Assembly (NCBI GenBank): GCA_030386875.1
Contig: CM059563.1
Coordinates: 31,410,139 to 31,474,138, forward strand
Direction: 5' to 3'
DNA from: Morinoia aosen
Lineage: Eukaryota > Arthropoda > Malacostraca > Amphipoda > Talitridae
DNA length: 64,000 nt
The translations under genes were made by a program, and so were the position numbers. Positions 22,115-33,928 of the stretch are shown here, in pieces (positions within the stretch are counted from its first letter, which is position 1; every line of letters begins with the position of its first letter). The notes below the pieces were generated by a model. It was not told the origin of the DNA, searched no databases, and saw nothing but the letters and a program-made list of their open reading frames with translations.

Positions 22115-22959
22115 ATGACTGATCACCCTGAGATATTCGAGGAAATCGACCCATATCTCAATCATTTGAACAGAATATATCCAAACCTAAACGACTCTCA
22201 GGAGTGTAGGTATACTAATATATCTAAATTCAACGAAACTATACGAGTAACTGACCGAGATTTCTTACTCCTGTGTTGGAACTGTAGGTCACGCTATCCA
22301 AAATTGGAAGAGATGCAATGTACTATTACTGAACTTAAATATAACCTAGACGTGATTAGCTTCACCGAAAGCTGGCTAGATGACTCGACTAAAGACATGA
22401 TTCGATTTAAAAATTATCATAGTTACCATTCGCTGAGAAAAAACCAGCGGGGCGGAGGCATCAGCACATATATATCTAACTACATAGACTCGAGAACCAT
22501 AGCAAGCGCAACAATGAATCAGGATCATATAGAATCACTCTTCGTAGAACTGTCTAGAGATGGTAAACGCATTGTGCTTGGAACGGTGTATAAGCCTCCT
22601 ACAGCTTGTCCTATATCCTTCCTGAATGAGCCGAATCGTATTATTTCTCAGTTCAACAGGCCCTTATACAATGACATAATAATATGCGGTGACTTCAATT
22701 ATGATCTACTGAAACATGAAAGCTATGAACCAATCTCTAATTTCCTAACAACCTTTCAGTCTCAATCCTTCCTTCCGATCATTACAAAGCCTACACGAAT
22801 AACCTCAGAGTGTACTACGCTGCTTGACAATATCTTTATGACAGACCCAAGTGATTTTCTTGCTGGAATAATTACTTCTGACTTATCAGATCACTTCCCA
22901 GTTTTTCTTGTTAAGAAAAATGTCTATATTGCTTGCACCAAGGCACGGGCTGAAACTTA
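22115..22959 (+). pseudogene. Endonuclease part of family C ORF2, 5' of the inserted element
   Basis: The open frame has APE-like endonuclease blocks: LCWNCRSRYPKLEEMQ, DVISFTESWLDD, GGGISTYIS, LGTVYKPP, IIICGDFNYDLL and SDLSDHFPVFL. The active-site residues E (TESW), D (GDFN) and DH (SDH) are visible. The frame is open to the TTA at 22957, where the Harbinger-like element begins. It then continues as AETYSYRKINES from 24459 when the insertion is skipped. Confidence 0.9.
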
Positions 22960-24455
22960 AGGCCCTTTTACACTGACGGTGTCTTCGCGCTCCACACCGT
23001 CGCTCCATCCCGCCAGCCAAATAAGCTCCGCCCACAGCAGAGCAAAATGACCCTTATTGCCACGCTCACGGTAAGGAGCGGCAACATTCTGCATGCTAAA
23101 TATTTGCGGTGTGCACTGCCAGTAAACCAGGGCTGCCAGTGATAATAATATGAACAATGAACAGTCTCCCCTCATTCACTTTAATTATTTGATAATTATT
23201 CTTATATATTCATTTGTGAATTTAGATATTTTTTTTCAATTTTCTTCGGCAAAGGAGCCGAAACGCAGAAGTTCTTGAAGAATAAATACATGTGTTGTTC
23301 AAAATTAAGCGATGTTAAAAATGTGCGGCAGGCCTAGTTTTCAATAAGTTACTTACAACATTAATATTTTTAACACATCTTCCAGTAATTAGCTTTCAAC
23401 TTTGAATATTAACTCAACGTTTTAACATGCAGAAGATAACGATGAACAGTTTTTATAAACGATTCAGGTAAACGTAGATTGAACATGAAAAAATCAAGAT
23501 TCGTTTATAAAGAAACGTAGTAGTGTAGTTTTAGCAAGAAAAAAGTGAAAGTTAACATACGTGAGTAGAAACAATGATTTAAATGCCGATTTTATTCCTG
23601 TCTCTCCTAATTCTCTTCTGCAGCGCAAATTTCAACATTAAGACGTCTTTTCTGTTGTGCAACATTACGCTGGTGTTGATGATGATGATGATGACGACAT
23701 CTCTTACCAATTTCGGCTTAGGTTTCCAACTGTGACAGTTTTTTCATTCTTTCCATTAACCATTCTTCTTTAAAAGACTGCGTATACCTCTTTTTAGAGA
23801 TCGTTTTTGGAGGGCTAGCCATTTTGAATACTTGTGCGGCAAAAATATGAAAATTTGGATGTTTAAAATAATTAATTTTTAGATATTCATTTAAAGGAAT
23901 GCACGACCAGTTTTACGATTAAAATGCGCGTCACCTCATTGCAACGTGCCAAGCTAATCAAAGCAACACAAGTGGAATGCCGGCTATCCATGGCTTGGCC
24001 GGGCTTGCAAGTTCGTAGATACTCGTTCGTTACGCGTTTTCAAGGAGGTCGAGAAACATATTGAACACGTTCTACCCCATTCGATAGGCGTGGGTTTGAA
24101 TCAGATATTCATCTGCACACGATGTTGAAACAATAATTCTTAACTGCGTTATTAAATTAACTTCAAGGAATAATGAATTCACTGTCTGACTTGAAAAAAC
24201 ACATATATTTAGCAATACATAAAAAATTAACCTAGCAACCCAGGAGGAGTCGAAAAAAAAAAGATCTGGGGTGAAAAAAAAACAGAGGGGGAGCCCTGCG
24301 TGACGATTGCTGTCTCTCGGGAAGGAGCGTTGTATTGAGCGGCAATGTAAAAGCAAGTTGGTGCGCACTGACGCTCAATCCTCTCGTGGGCGGAGCTATT
24401 GCAAGTTCCCTGTCGCTCCACACCGCCGCTCCACACCGCTTGTGTAAAATGAGCT
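22960..24455. mobile_element. PIF/Harbinger-like DNA transposon, copy 1
   Basis: Ends AGGCCCTTTTACACTGACGG and (inverted) AGCTCATTTTACAC, flanked by TTA at 22957-22959 and 24456-24458. A 3-bp TTA repeat is characteristic of PIF/Harbinger. The subterminal GCTCCACACCG motif recurs on both ends, and about 140 bp at each end is shared with the copy at 31161-34780. The interior has no transposase. A short minus-strand frame at about 23720-23823 is the only coding-like piece. It interrupts the family C LINE. Confidence 0.82.
23715..23823 (-). pseudogene. Short coding remnant in Harbinger copy 1
   Basis: On the minus strand from 23823, ATG opens a basic peptide containing KKRYTQSFKEEWL, a phrase seen at the N-terminus of some transposon-associated zinc-finger proteins, but it stops after about 37 codons. 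It may be the first exon or a remnant of a passenger gene. Identity is uncertain. Confidence 0.35.
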
Positions 24456-24458
24456 TTA

Positions 24459-26606
24459 CTCATATCGTAAAATAAACGAATCAAATCTTGAAGAAATGCG
24501 CACCGTTCTAGAAGAATCAATGCATACATTGCACATCTCTCAACAAAACAATAATGCTACGAGCATTGATGAAGCAGTAGTAAAGTTGACTGAAACTATA
24601 ATGACCGCATACAATCAGTGTTGCCCAATTGTAACTCGTACAGTTACCCCGAAAAATAAACAAAAGCCCTGGATTACTAGAGACATCGTGATAAATATAA
24701 AGAAACGTCAAGCGTACCTAGCCCTCCTTTGCGAAGGGCGAATATCTAGAGAAACATATAACCGATTGAGGAACTATGTAACAAACCAGATAAGAACATC
24801 AAAAAAGAACTACTTTACGCTCAAGTTTACTCAATTCAAAACTGACGTTAAAAAGACTTGGCATCTCCTTAACTCTTGCTGTAAACCGAATAATGCCGAT
24901 AAAAAGAAAATTGAATATGTTATTCAAGATAATGTAAAATACCATGAGAAGAAAGAAATTGCTAATCTCTTTAACAACTTCTTCGTAAACGTTGGGAAAA
25001 CTATAGCTGATGGTATTCCAAGTGAACCTACTGATCTCCTGGAATTTATGGATCATATTCGAGAACCCAACTCCTTTTTCTTTACGCCTACAAACTCCTC
25101 CGATGTAATTACGTGCATAAACAACATGAAAAATATATCGAGTGGGTTACAAACGTTTTCGACTAAAGTACTTAAAGTTATTGCTGACATTGTAGCCCCG
25201 CAGATATCAAATATTATTAACCAGTCTCTCTTACTAGGCACTTTTCCGAACTCCCTCAAAGTTGCTAGAGTAACCCCTATCTTTAAAAGTGGTGAAAAAA
25301 CCTGTGTAAACAATTATCGACCTATCTCCGTACTACCAATTATTAACAAAGTATTCGAAAAGACTGTGTATAAAAAAGTGTACTCTTATTTTGAACAAAA
25401 ATCATTTCTTTACGATAAACAATACGGCTTTCGCTCTAAAAAATCAACAACACAGGCTATATTAAATCATTTACAATTCCTCTATTCTAGTATAGATGAA
25501 GGAAAGCCTGTCTTCTCTGTATATCTTGACTTTCGAAAAGCATTTGATTGTGTGGACCATAAAATACTACTCTCGAAACTACACTGTTATGGCATTCGAG
25601 GGATTGCCCATGATTGGTTCAGATCATACCTAACAAATCGCAAGTAATACGTTGTCATTGACGACGCAAAATCAGACCCACAGACAATTAGCCATGGAGT
25701 TCCACAAGGATCTGTAGTTGGGCCTCTCATGTTTCTGATTTTTATCGATGATATACATCATTCTTCAAATTCATACTTTTTGCCGATGACAGTATGCTTT
25801 CTGCGGTCCTTCCGGACCAAAATCCTGCTATGTTTGTTGAGAGTATAAATACTGAACTTTACAAGGTTTCATCGTGGCTCAAAGCTAATAAAATAAGCCT
25901 TAATATTGATAAAACAAATTATATTACATTCTCATACAAGAAAGATGTATTTCTCCCATACATTAAAATTGGCGAAGGTGAAATCGAAGAAACCAACTCA
26001 TGTAAGTTTCTGGGCATCATAATAAATAAACATCTGACCTTCAAAGAGCACATCACTCATATCAGTTCTAAATTATCAAAATCCATCGGAATCCTAAATA
26101 AAGTTAAAAATTTTCTGCCTGAAACAGCTTTACAAATGCACTACCGAACGCTCATTTCTCCATACTTGCAATACGGAACAGAAGCATGGCACGGAACTGA
26201 TAAAAATAAGACCAACAAAATTTTTACTCTGCAGAAAAGAGCTGTCAGAGCGGTAAAGAACCTAGAATATAATGCTCACACAAATGATTCTTTCAAAAAT
26301 TTACAAATACTTAAACTTTCGGATCTCTACAAAATCTCCATCTGTAATTTCATTTACAAACCATTAAGAAATGATGGCGACAATAGCCTAAGACAATTAT
26401 TGACTGCGCAAACTGGTCATCACGACCATTTAACCCGAAATAGAAGTAAATTCATGCTTCCTTATTATTCAAAGGCCCGGTCGCAACACAGTATTCTCTT
26501 CGTTGGAACCAAAACTTGGAACTCTATACCTGCAGAGATCCGTGAAAGTAATTCGTACAAAGTATTCAAAAGACATCTTGAGTCTCACTTCCTATCAGAA
26601 TACTAG
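24459..26606 (+). pseudogene. Reverse transcriptase part of family C ORF2
   Basis: The linker (QKPWITRDIVINIKKRQ) is followed by RT motifs: VARVTPIFKSGEK, NNYRPISVLPIINKVFEK, QYGFRSKKSTTQAI, VYLDFRKAFDCVDHK, ISHGVPQGSVVGPLMF and the catalytic FADDSM at about 25780. Thumb and C-terminus follow (KFLGIIINKHLTFKEHI to NSIPAEIRESNSYKVF). A TAA stop lies at 25645-25650 and one frameshift near 25765; otherwise it is open, so this copy is only modestly decayed. The L2/CR1 side is suggested by motif spelling and by the short-repeat 3' end. Confidence 0.9.
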
Positions 26607-27040
26607 TCGTGTAAGATCACCGTGTCAAAATCTTGCCTCCTACACGTAACTAATGATAATGTCATAATATAACTTGCCTTGGGTACCATAACCAACCTTC
26701 TCTCTGCTCTTGAATCGTTTTATCGAACATACTGTTAAATTTAGCCGATTTGACCTATATTGTAAAATACAGCATAAAATATCGAGTTAATTATCTCAAT
26801 GATCAGTCTAATGCGAAACTAGGTTAAGTGAACTAGGTTAAACATTTTTGTACACCCTAGAATAACGTGATGGTAGGATGCCCTAGAAGTCGCTGAACTT
26901 GTTCGGGCCCACAGGTAGCTATACTCAAATTTGACCATTGTACTAGACTTAAGAAAAATGCTACCTCTGTATCACCTGTGGTAAATAAATTGTTTAAATT
27001 GTTAAAATTGTTTAAAATTGTTTAAAATTGTTTAACTTTA

Positions 27041-28687
27041 GCTCTGCGATTGCCATCGACTCACATTAAGAACCGAAAAAACTCACGTAAAATTAAAGTC
27101 TTACGTAACTGAGGAACAATGTAATAATCTGGAAGGAAGCTCAAATTTGTTTTGTTCATCATTGAAAAATTAGTAACAAGGCTATTATCGAACTAGATTA
27201 CTGTTACTATTATATAAAGGTTTTCTCCGAAATAATCATTCAGACTGGGGAAAAAAATCAATGTCAAGAATCCGTTTTGTTTCAAATCGGCCAGCAAGAG
27301 GAAAGTGATGCCCGATTGTTCTTCAATCTGAATGCTAAGAAAGTCTAAATTTCTGATGCAAAACTCCTGTTTATTTTACGCTCAATTAATTGAATACAAG
27401 ATGTAAGTTGACTTCAAAGACTCCAATTCGCCACTAGCAGTTCACAAGTTTGAGTATTGACTTAATGACTCATCCAAACCTACTCCTTTTTTGTGTTCTG
27501 CCAAAGTTTTGATATTCGTCGATTCGACGACTTGGTAAACTAAACAATTTTGAGATATATTTTAATTTCCGGTGAAAACCCTACTGCCTTGCGTTCTGCT
27601 ATCCTATTTAACTTACCAAATATTCTAATGGCTTTATTTATAGTTTGCTGTATTTCAAATATGTTTCTAAAGCATTTTGACTTATAGTATTGGTATTTTT
27701 CGGAGGTCAACTGTAATTATTTGAAATAAAATATCCCGAACTTCAGATCTATTCATCTCGGTACTTCCGCATCTGTCGTAACATTGCGAACACAAATAGA
27801 ACTGCAGGTCAATACATTGATATGGTATAGAACATGGTAGACCATGGCATAGAACGGACTAAAGAATGTCAAACGTGGCATACGTGTTCTCGGCTAAGTT
27901 ATCGGGCTGTGTAATTATGAGTTTGGCCCACACCTCCATTGATCTCAGATGACTTATTGCTTAGTGAGTTTAGTCTAACAATAATTTTCTGCTCTAATTT
28001 CACTAGCGCATGCGCAGCGGCCAAGTCATCAATATTATTCTCAGTAGCGGCATTATTCGTAATATTAAAAACTGTTTTTAAAGGATCTATTTGAATGGGT
28101 GCCAATACTTCTGTCGATTCCTTCATTTCTCCGTTTGAATACCTTGTAAATTGATTTTTGTTCATGTAAACGAGATCATAGGTAGTTTATAAATAAAAAT
28201 TTTTAGTAACATATTTAACAATCAGGGATCCAGTATACTGATTAAGCAACCAACAGCTGGACAGTTAACGTACGGGGAAATTTTTATACACGGAAATTTC
28301 TCCTAGTGAAAAAATTGAAATCTTCTGCGGTTCTCACTCATTTTATTCTCTTTATTTTGATACTATCCAGTGAAGCACTCAGCGTCTTTCTTTACATGCT
28401 GAATTGTACGGTCACGGTTACTTCATGCGTAGAACTCGTGATCAAATTCTAGACGGACTGCTTACTATTTTCCTCTTCTTCGCTTCGTTCCTGGCCCAAA
28501 CATCGACATCAAGATTTGATCTTCGCTTTAATTTTAGGGATTTATTTGTTAGCTTTCAACTCTGCATTTCCGTGCACTTGTTTCCATCATTTATGACTAA
28601 GGGCCATTTCGAATGATTTGAAGCGCACAAAACTGGAAGTTACTTCAAATAAGTTTGCAGCTGCTGTGTCATGTTCTGGTGTCCAGT
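27041..28687. other. Non-coding; one small minus-strand ORF
   Basis: AT-rich spacer after the LINE 3' end. An 88-codon minus-strand ORF at 27899-28165 (MNKNQFTRYSNGEMKES and onward) has a hydrophilic, protein-like composition. It has no recognisable domain, splice context or relative in the window, so it is left as unsupported. The plus-strand ORF at 28404-28616 is hydrophobic and judged chance. Confidence 0.4.
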
Positions 28688-28688
28688 C

Positions 28689-29988
28689 TACAGGGTGTTC
28701 AGAAGAGACTGTGAGATCAAGCGACCAATCTGGCAGGCAAGTCTGTAAGTTACAAATGGCGCTTCATTATATCGAAGGGTGGATTGCAATTAAAAAAAAT
28801 AGAAGTCATTTGTGGACACAAGCATCCAGTTTATAGAGAGTGACGTCATTAGGACAGATCGCTCTTTGAACTAGCTGTCGTAGAGGAGCAGAAATATGTA
28901 TGTATACTCTGGTTATTAGTTTTGATAAACAACTGTGTGCTTTCATCAATTATTTACAGTTTTATCTATGTACATCCCCAGCCCAGCCGTGGACCATACC
29001 GCGCGCTGTAAATTGGTTACATTAATATTATTCAATGACCATAAATTTCTGTTTGTGAATGATTGTTTTGATCTGAATTTAATTATTAAAACTCTGATTA
29101 TCTTGTTGGCTTCTTCGCTTGATTGTTTGGGTGGGTTCACCACCCAAACTTTGACATCAGGTATGAGTGTGGCGACATTCAACCCTTTGGTTTTGAAAAA
29201 TATATGGATTATTCAAAGCTAGTGTACACGGCCCGTCAAAAATGACAGAATTCGATGTTTTTAATAAATCTTTCAGATGTAGACGAAAGACAAAAACATC
29301 CATTCTAATAATATCTGCGATTAAAAATTCTCATACTTGTACAGTGCGCTCTAGTGAGATACATAAATAAATATTGATAAATTCAGCAGTGTGGATTTTT
29401 ACATGCTATGTGATGGACAGAATCGGTATGACATGCCAATTTTGGGGCGTAAATTGTAAAAATTAGCAATAAATCCAACCTGAACCGGAGGGAAATAGAC
29501 AGTATAATTTATATTCAAAATTAATTTTAGCCAATTTTAGAATCGTATCCATTATTTCCGAACGCTGAGCCTAAGAAATCTGAGATGCAATTGTGTTACG
29601 TGCTTATCCTTCATGACTGCCGGATATTAGGAAACACGTTTATGCTACACCCATTGAATCAGAGGAAGATCTCGTGGCCAGAATTGCAGTGGCTGCTGGT
29701 GAGATTTCTGAAATGCCAGACGTGTCTCCTAATATCAGGCAGTCATTAAGGCTAAGATTTGAAAAGGCATTGACGTAAATGGAACACATTTTGGACAATT
29801 GTTGTAATGTAAATTCAAAATAAATATTGCGAATAATTGTGTATTAATATCATCCTTTAAAACAATAAACAGCTAATGTGTCAAAAACCCGATTTATTTT
29901 CGGAAAATTTTATAGAAGAAAAAGTGTTTATTGGCCATTTTCTACTTAGTGTGCTATTTTGTGCCTCTTGTTCTGAAACACCCTGCAT
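28689..29988 (+). mobile_element. Decayed mariner-like element (CAGGGTGTT ends)
   Basis: The left end TACAGGGTGTTCAGAA at about 28687 is mirrored by TTCTGAAACACCCTG at 29975-29989. Such CAGGGTG ends with TA flanks are typical of an insect mariner relative. A C-terminal transposase fragment survives on the plus strand at 29638-29778 (VYATPIESEEDLVARI, IRQSLRLRFEKAL, then a stop). It is the same kind of C-terminus that the fresher copy at 32391-33928 lacks. The rest is non-coding and decayed. Boundaries rest on the end motifs and are approximate. Confidence 0.6.
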
Positions 29989-30125
29989 ATAATCCTGTCT
30001 ACAACTTTCTCAAAAATTAACATATATATGTCAATTTTCAAGTGATATAAAAATCCATTCAAGTGATATAAAAAACCTAGTACGCTCACTTATGTGAACA
30101 AGCACGAAAATATTGCGGTTATGAC

Positions 30126-31142
30126 ACCGGCAGGCTGCAGCCGAGACGGTATCGAAACGGTTTTCTGGAAAAGTAGAGAAATTTCTTGAGTCCGACTTTA
30201 GACTTCAATCCACCACTCGTAACTTTTGAAGGAATGCGTCTATTGACTTGCAATTACTTTCAAACGAAAAAACAAAATATTTTCTATTAAAAGATTATCA
30301 ACACACTGTTATGGTAAAAGTTTTGTAAAAAAAGTTTAAAAAAGTTTAAAAGTAAAAGTTTAAAGTTTAAAAGTTTAAAGTTTAAAAGTTTAAAAGTTTT
30401 GTAAAAAAAGTTTAAAAGTTTAAAGTTTAAAAGTTTTTGTAAAAGTTTTGTAAATTTCCAAAAAGTTTTGTAAAACGTACAGAAATTATTCGATAAACTT
30501 GTCCGACTCGCGCGCCGTCGAAAGACTTAAGTCCACCACTCGTAACTTTTAAAAGAATGCAGCTCTTGACTTAAAATTACTCTAAAACGAAAGAACAAGT
30601 CATTTTTTATAAAAATATTGTAAACAGACCCCAAAAATTTTCCTGAAAAGTATACAGAAATTCTTCGATAAAAATGTTCGACTCGCGCGCCATCGCGAGC
30701 GCGAAAGGGTCAACATTAGTCTATCGACGGCGCGCGAATCGGACAGTTTTATCGAAAAATTTCTGCCCTTTTCAGAAAAATTTCTTAAATTTATATATGA
30801 TATTTTTATAGAAAATGTTTCGCTCTTTTGTTTGAGAGTAATTTCAAGACAATAGCTGCATTCTTTTAAAAGTTACGAGTGGTGGACTGAAGTCTTTTGA
30901 AGCACGCGCGAGTCGGACAGGTTTATTGAAGAATTTCTCTACTTTTTAAAAAATATTTTGGATTGTGTTTATTATATTTTTATAGAAAATGTTTTGCTCT
31001 TTCGTTTGAAAGTAACTTCAAGTCAATATGTACATTTTTTCCAAAGTTACGAGTGGTGGACTGAAGTCAAAAGTCGGAGTCAAGAAATTTCTGTAGTTTT
31101 CAGAGAACCGTTTCGATACCGTCTCCGCTGCGGCCTGCCGGT
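30126..31142. mobile_element. Foldback-type element, copy 2
   Basis: Ends ACCGGCAGGCTGCAGCCGAG and (inverted) CTCCGCTGCGGCCTGCCGGT. Each arm contains two diverged copies of a module with TCCACCACTCGTAACTTTT, AAACGAAAGA and GACTCGCGCGCC; the orientation flips near 30705-30730. A degenerate AAGTTTAAA minisatellite fills 30310-30470. No ORF, so it is non-autonomous. The element ends 18 bp before the Harbinger copy 2. Confidence 0.8.
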
Positions 31143-31286
31143 GTTGTGACATTGAATTTAAGGCCCTTTCACATTGACGGTGTCTTCGCGCTCCACACCG
31201 TCGCTCCATCCCGCCAGTCAAATAAGCTCCGCCCACAGCAGAGCAAAATGACCCTTATTGCCACGCCCAGTGTAAGGAGCGGCAAC

Positions 31287-31415
31287 ATTCATCATGCTAA
31301 ATATTGGCGGTCTGCACTGCCAGTCAATATTTAGCATGCTAAATATTGACTGGCAGTGCACGCCGCCAATATTTAGCATGCTGAATATTGGCGGCGTGCA
31401 CTGCCAGTCAACGAC
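31287..31415. repeat. Stacked palindromes in Harbinger copy 2
   Basis: The phrase GCATGCTAAATATTGGCGG followed by GTGCACTGCCAGTCAA occurs three times in alternating orientation. Copy 1 (about 23090-23125) has it once, so the extra copies arose by local inverted duplication. Confidence 0.8.
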
Positions 31416-32390
31416 GTTCAGTTGCTCTTGAGACCATAGAGAGCATGTGTAGCCATGGCTTACATAATATGGAGCAAGGAAGAAATTAAAACTCCAATCG
31501 AAAAATGTAAAAAATTTCCGTGTTTAAGCTCGCAGAGTATAAAAACAGATTGTCTAGACAGATTGCTCTTAAAAGTATAGCATCTCACTTCCCAAATTAT
31601 AATATTGCCAGTGTTGGGCACGCAACTTTTAAAATGTTGCGGCGCAACCGCAACCGCAACGACACGAAAAAAGGTGCGACGCAACCTCAACAGAAACTTG
31701 AAAAAAAATTGCGATCGCAACCGCAACATTTTATTTATTAAATAAAATTTTGATTAAATATTGTTCAATTTATTTTACGTATATATGGCTATGCATGAAA
31801 TGATATTAAGATATTCAGAATAGTGCATTGTTTTTCTAAGAAAATTAATAGATAGAGTACATGTGTGGACTAGAATTGAATGAAATATCAAGATACTGGA
31901 AGAAACGTTTCATTTGTAAATATAACATGAACAATAAAATGAATTCCATTTTCTAATAATAATATTGAAAAGGCACCTAGCTAGTAGCTTTATTCTCATA
32001 GGAGTGCCATATATATAGCAAAATAAATAGAAATCAGAAAAGTGCAGAACATTTGTAGAGCCTATATGACGCAAAAAGAAAAACCATGCATAAGATCCGT
32101 TAATATATGAAATTCTACTGCTTTTTGTTGTTCCTCTGTTATAATTGAGGAACAGTCTGAAAGCCGAGCACATCGTGGTCTCTAAATTTCTTTACCTACA
32201 GTCGTTCGACCGCAGCGCTCGATGGTATTGGAGTGTTAAATTGGATGAACGAAATGACAAATTCCCTTGAAGAAAACATAGCTCTGTGAAAATCAGCTAG
32301 TTCTGTTGCCTACCGGCTGTTTCAGCCAATCAACTCACATCATTCCTAATAACATATGTTATATAATGAGTTACATTATATTTACTTATA

Positions 32391-33928
32391 CAGGGTGTTT
32401 ATTTTACTTTGAACAAACTTCGAACTTAGGCACAAAAACTCAAAATAAATCGATTTTCATGAATGACAAAATGTCCAAAACTCTTTAGTTTTTGAGTAAT
32501 AGTTACTTGAAGAATATTAGAACTTCAAGTAGGATTGCACGCGCGCACCATTTTTAGCGCTACCTTTGATAGTTAAAGAGGTTTTAGGGCCCCACTAATG
32601 TAGTATTTTGGTAATTTCACAATGAAATTTGCGTGTACACGTTTTACAAATAAGAATAAATTGTCTTAAATGAGTAATTATCAATTATTATCATGTAAGC
32701 TAACCATTAATCAGTAAGCATTGAAGGACACAGGTAAAATCGGTTTTGAAATTGGTTATTCAGGAACAGGCGTGTTTCACGAGAGTAATGTGCTGGCGCT
32801 CCGTCATGCTGGAACCACATTCGCCTGCGTGTCTCCAAGGGCACGTCCTCCAGTAGTCCAGGCAAAACTTCACGTAGGAAGATGGTGTACGCAGGTCCCG
32901 TGAGAGGAGAAGGTAATAGGTACGGACCAATTAAATTATTGCCAATAATGCCTGCCCACACGTTGACACTAAATCTGTGCTGGTGACTATTAGGCTGAAT
33001 AACATGAGGGTTATTTCCAGCCCAGTAATGATTATTGTGACGGTTGAAAACCCCATCACGACAGAAATAAGCTTCATCTGTTACGAGAATAAGTTTTGAG
33101 AACCCGCGATTCATTCTTTCCTGTTGCATTAACCACTGGCAAAACAGCATACGAGATTCAAAATCATCTGGTATGAGCCCTTGCACTCTTTGGAAATGAT
33201 ACGGATGTAATTGCTGACGATGTAGTGCCCTCCACACAGTAGTATGGTTTCGCGAGCCAAGACGTTGAGCAGCTGCACGAGTGCTGGTTCGTGGATGTTG
33301 CTCAAAGTATTCCACAATTCTATCCTCCTGTGGATGATGGCCGCGCCCAGCATTCCCTCTGTTAACGTTGAAGCTGCCGGTGTCACGTAATCTCGTATGC
33401 AGAGCAGCAAAATACCGGAAATCAGGCACTTCGCGCCTAGGAAACCTTTCTCTGTACATCCTCAGAGCGAGCCTACCATTTCCGCCTGCAGCTCCATAAA
33501 TCAAATGCATGTCTGCCTTCTCAGCATTGGTAAACCTTTCCATGGTCACAGTGCAACGGCGTGTCAACAAATGGCGAACTGATACTGCAACACGTGCGTT
33601 CCAGTAATGTAGATTGTTAATAATAAATTTATTTCATTATTTCAGTTTCACATTGCATCTTGAAATCTTGTCGTTGATTACATGGAATGGATAACCCATA
33701 ATGAAATGAGAAAAAATGCTTTAATTGTATTCGACAATCTCGAAAACTAACAACTTTAAATAACAATTGGTGTGCGGTCCAGTTATAAAATGCACTTCTA
33801 AACATGCTTTGCGACGCCATAACTCGAAAACTAAAGAGTTTTGGACATTTTGTCATTTACGAAAATCGATTTATTTTGAGTTTTTGTACCTAAGTTCAAA
33901 GTTTGTTCAAAGTAAAAAAAACACCCTG
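32391..33928 (-). mobile_element. Mariner-like (IS630/Tc1 superfamily) element inside the hAT
   Basis: Inverted repeats of about 105 bp, starting CAGGGTGTTTATTTTACTTT on the left and matching the right end at roughly 93% by eye, are flanked by TA (32389-32390, 33929-33930). The interior carries a transposase ORF on the minus strand. It is the youngest layer of this nest. Confidence 0.9.
32707..33570 (-). CDS. DDE transposase of the mariner-like element, C-terminally truncated
   Basis: Cut-and-paste transposase that would bind the CAGGGTG ends. From MERFTNAEKADMHLIYGAA (the ATG 9 codons after the first) the N-terminus has an HTH-like DUF4817-type region (GNGRLALRMYRERFPRR), a second HTH (RTSTRAAAQRLGSRNHTTVW) and the catalytic core with the first Asp in LVTDEAYFCRDG and the second in FQHDGAPAHYS. 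The frame then ends in FYLCPSMLTD, without the third catalytic D/E block (usually SPDLNPLDF) or the C-terminus. About 280 residues are uninterrupted, so decay is recent, but the enzyme would be inactive. Confidence 0.88.
   Translation of the reverse strand: MLTRRCTVTMERFTNAEKADMHLIYGAAGGNGRLALRMYRERFPRREVPDFRYFAALHTRLRDTGSFNVNRGNAGRGHHPQEDRIVEYFEQHPRTSTRAAAQRLGSRNHTTVWRALHRQQLHPYHFQRVQGLIPDDFESRMLFCQWLMQQERMNRGFSKLILVTDEAYFCRDGVFNRHNNHYWAGNNPHVIQPNSHQHRFSVNVWAGIIGNNLIGPYLLPSPLTGPAYTIFLREVLPGLLEDVPLETRRRMWFQHDGAPAHYSRETRLFLNNQFQNRFYLCPSMLTD

Larger units (their letters stand above)
20671..27040 (+). mobile_element. L2/CR1-type LINE (family C), nearly full length
   Basis: Plus-strand LINE with ORF1 (20671-21611), endonuclease (22115-22959), RT (24459-26606) and a 3' end with AATAAA (26985-26990 area) followed by a short AATTGTTTAA repeat (26990-27040). 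A Harbinger-like element interrupts ORF2 at 22960. Deleting that element plus one TTA repeat restores a continuous reading across the site. Truncated relatives sharing the 3' end are at 53890-54075 and 55025-55535. The 5' boundary is uncertain and may lie somewhat upstream of 20671. Confidence 0.88.
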
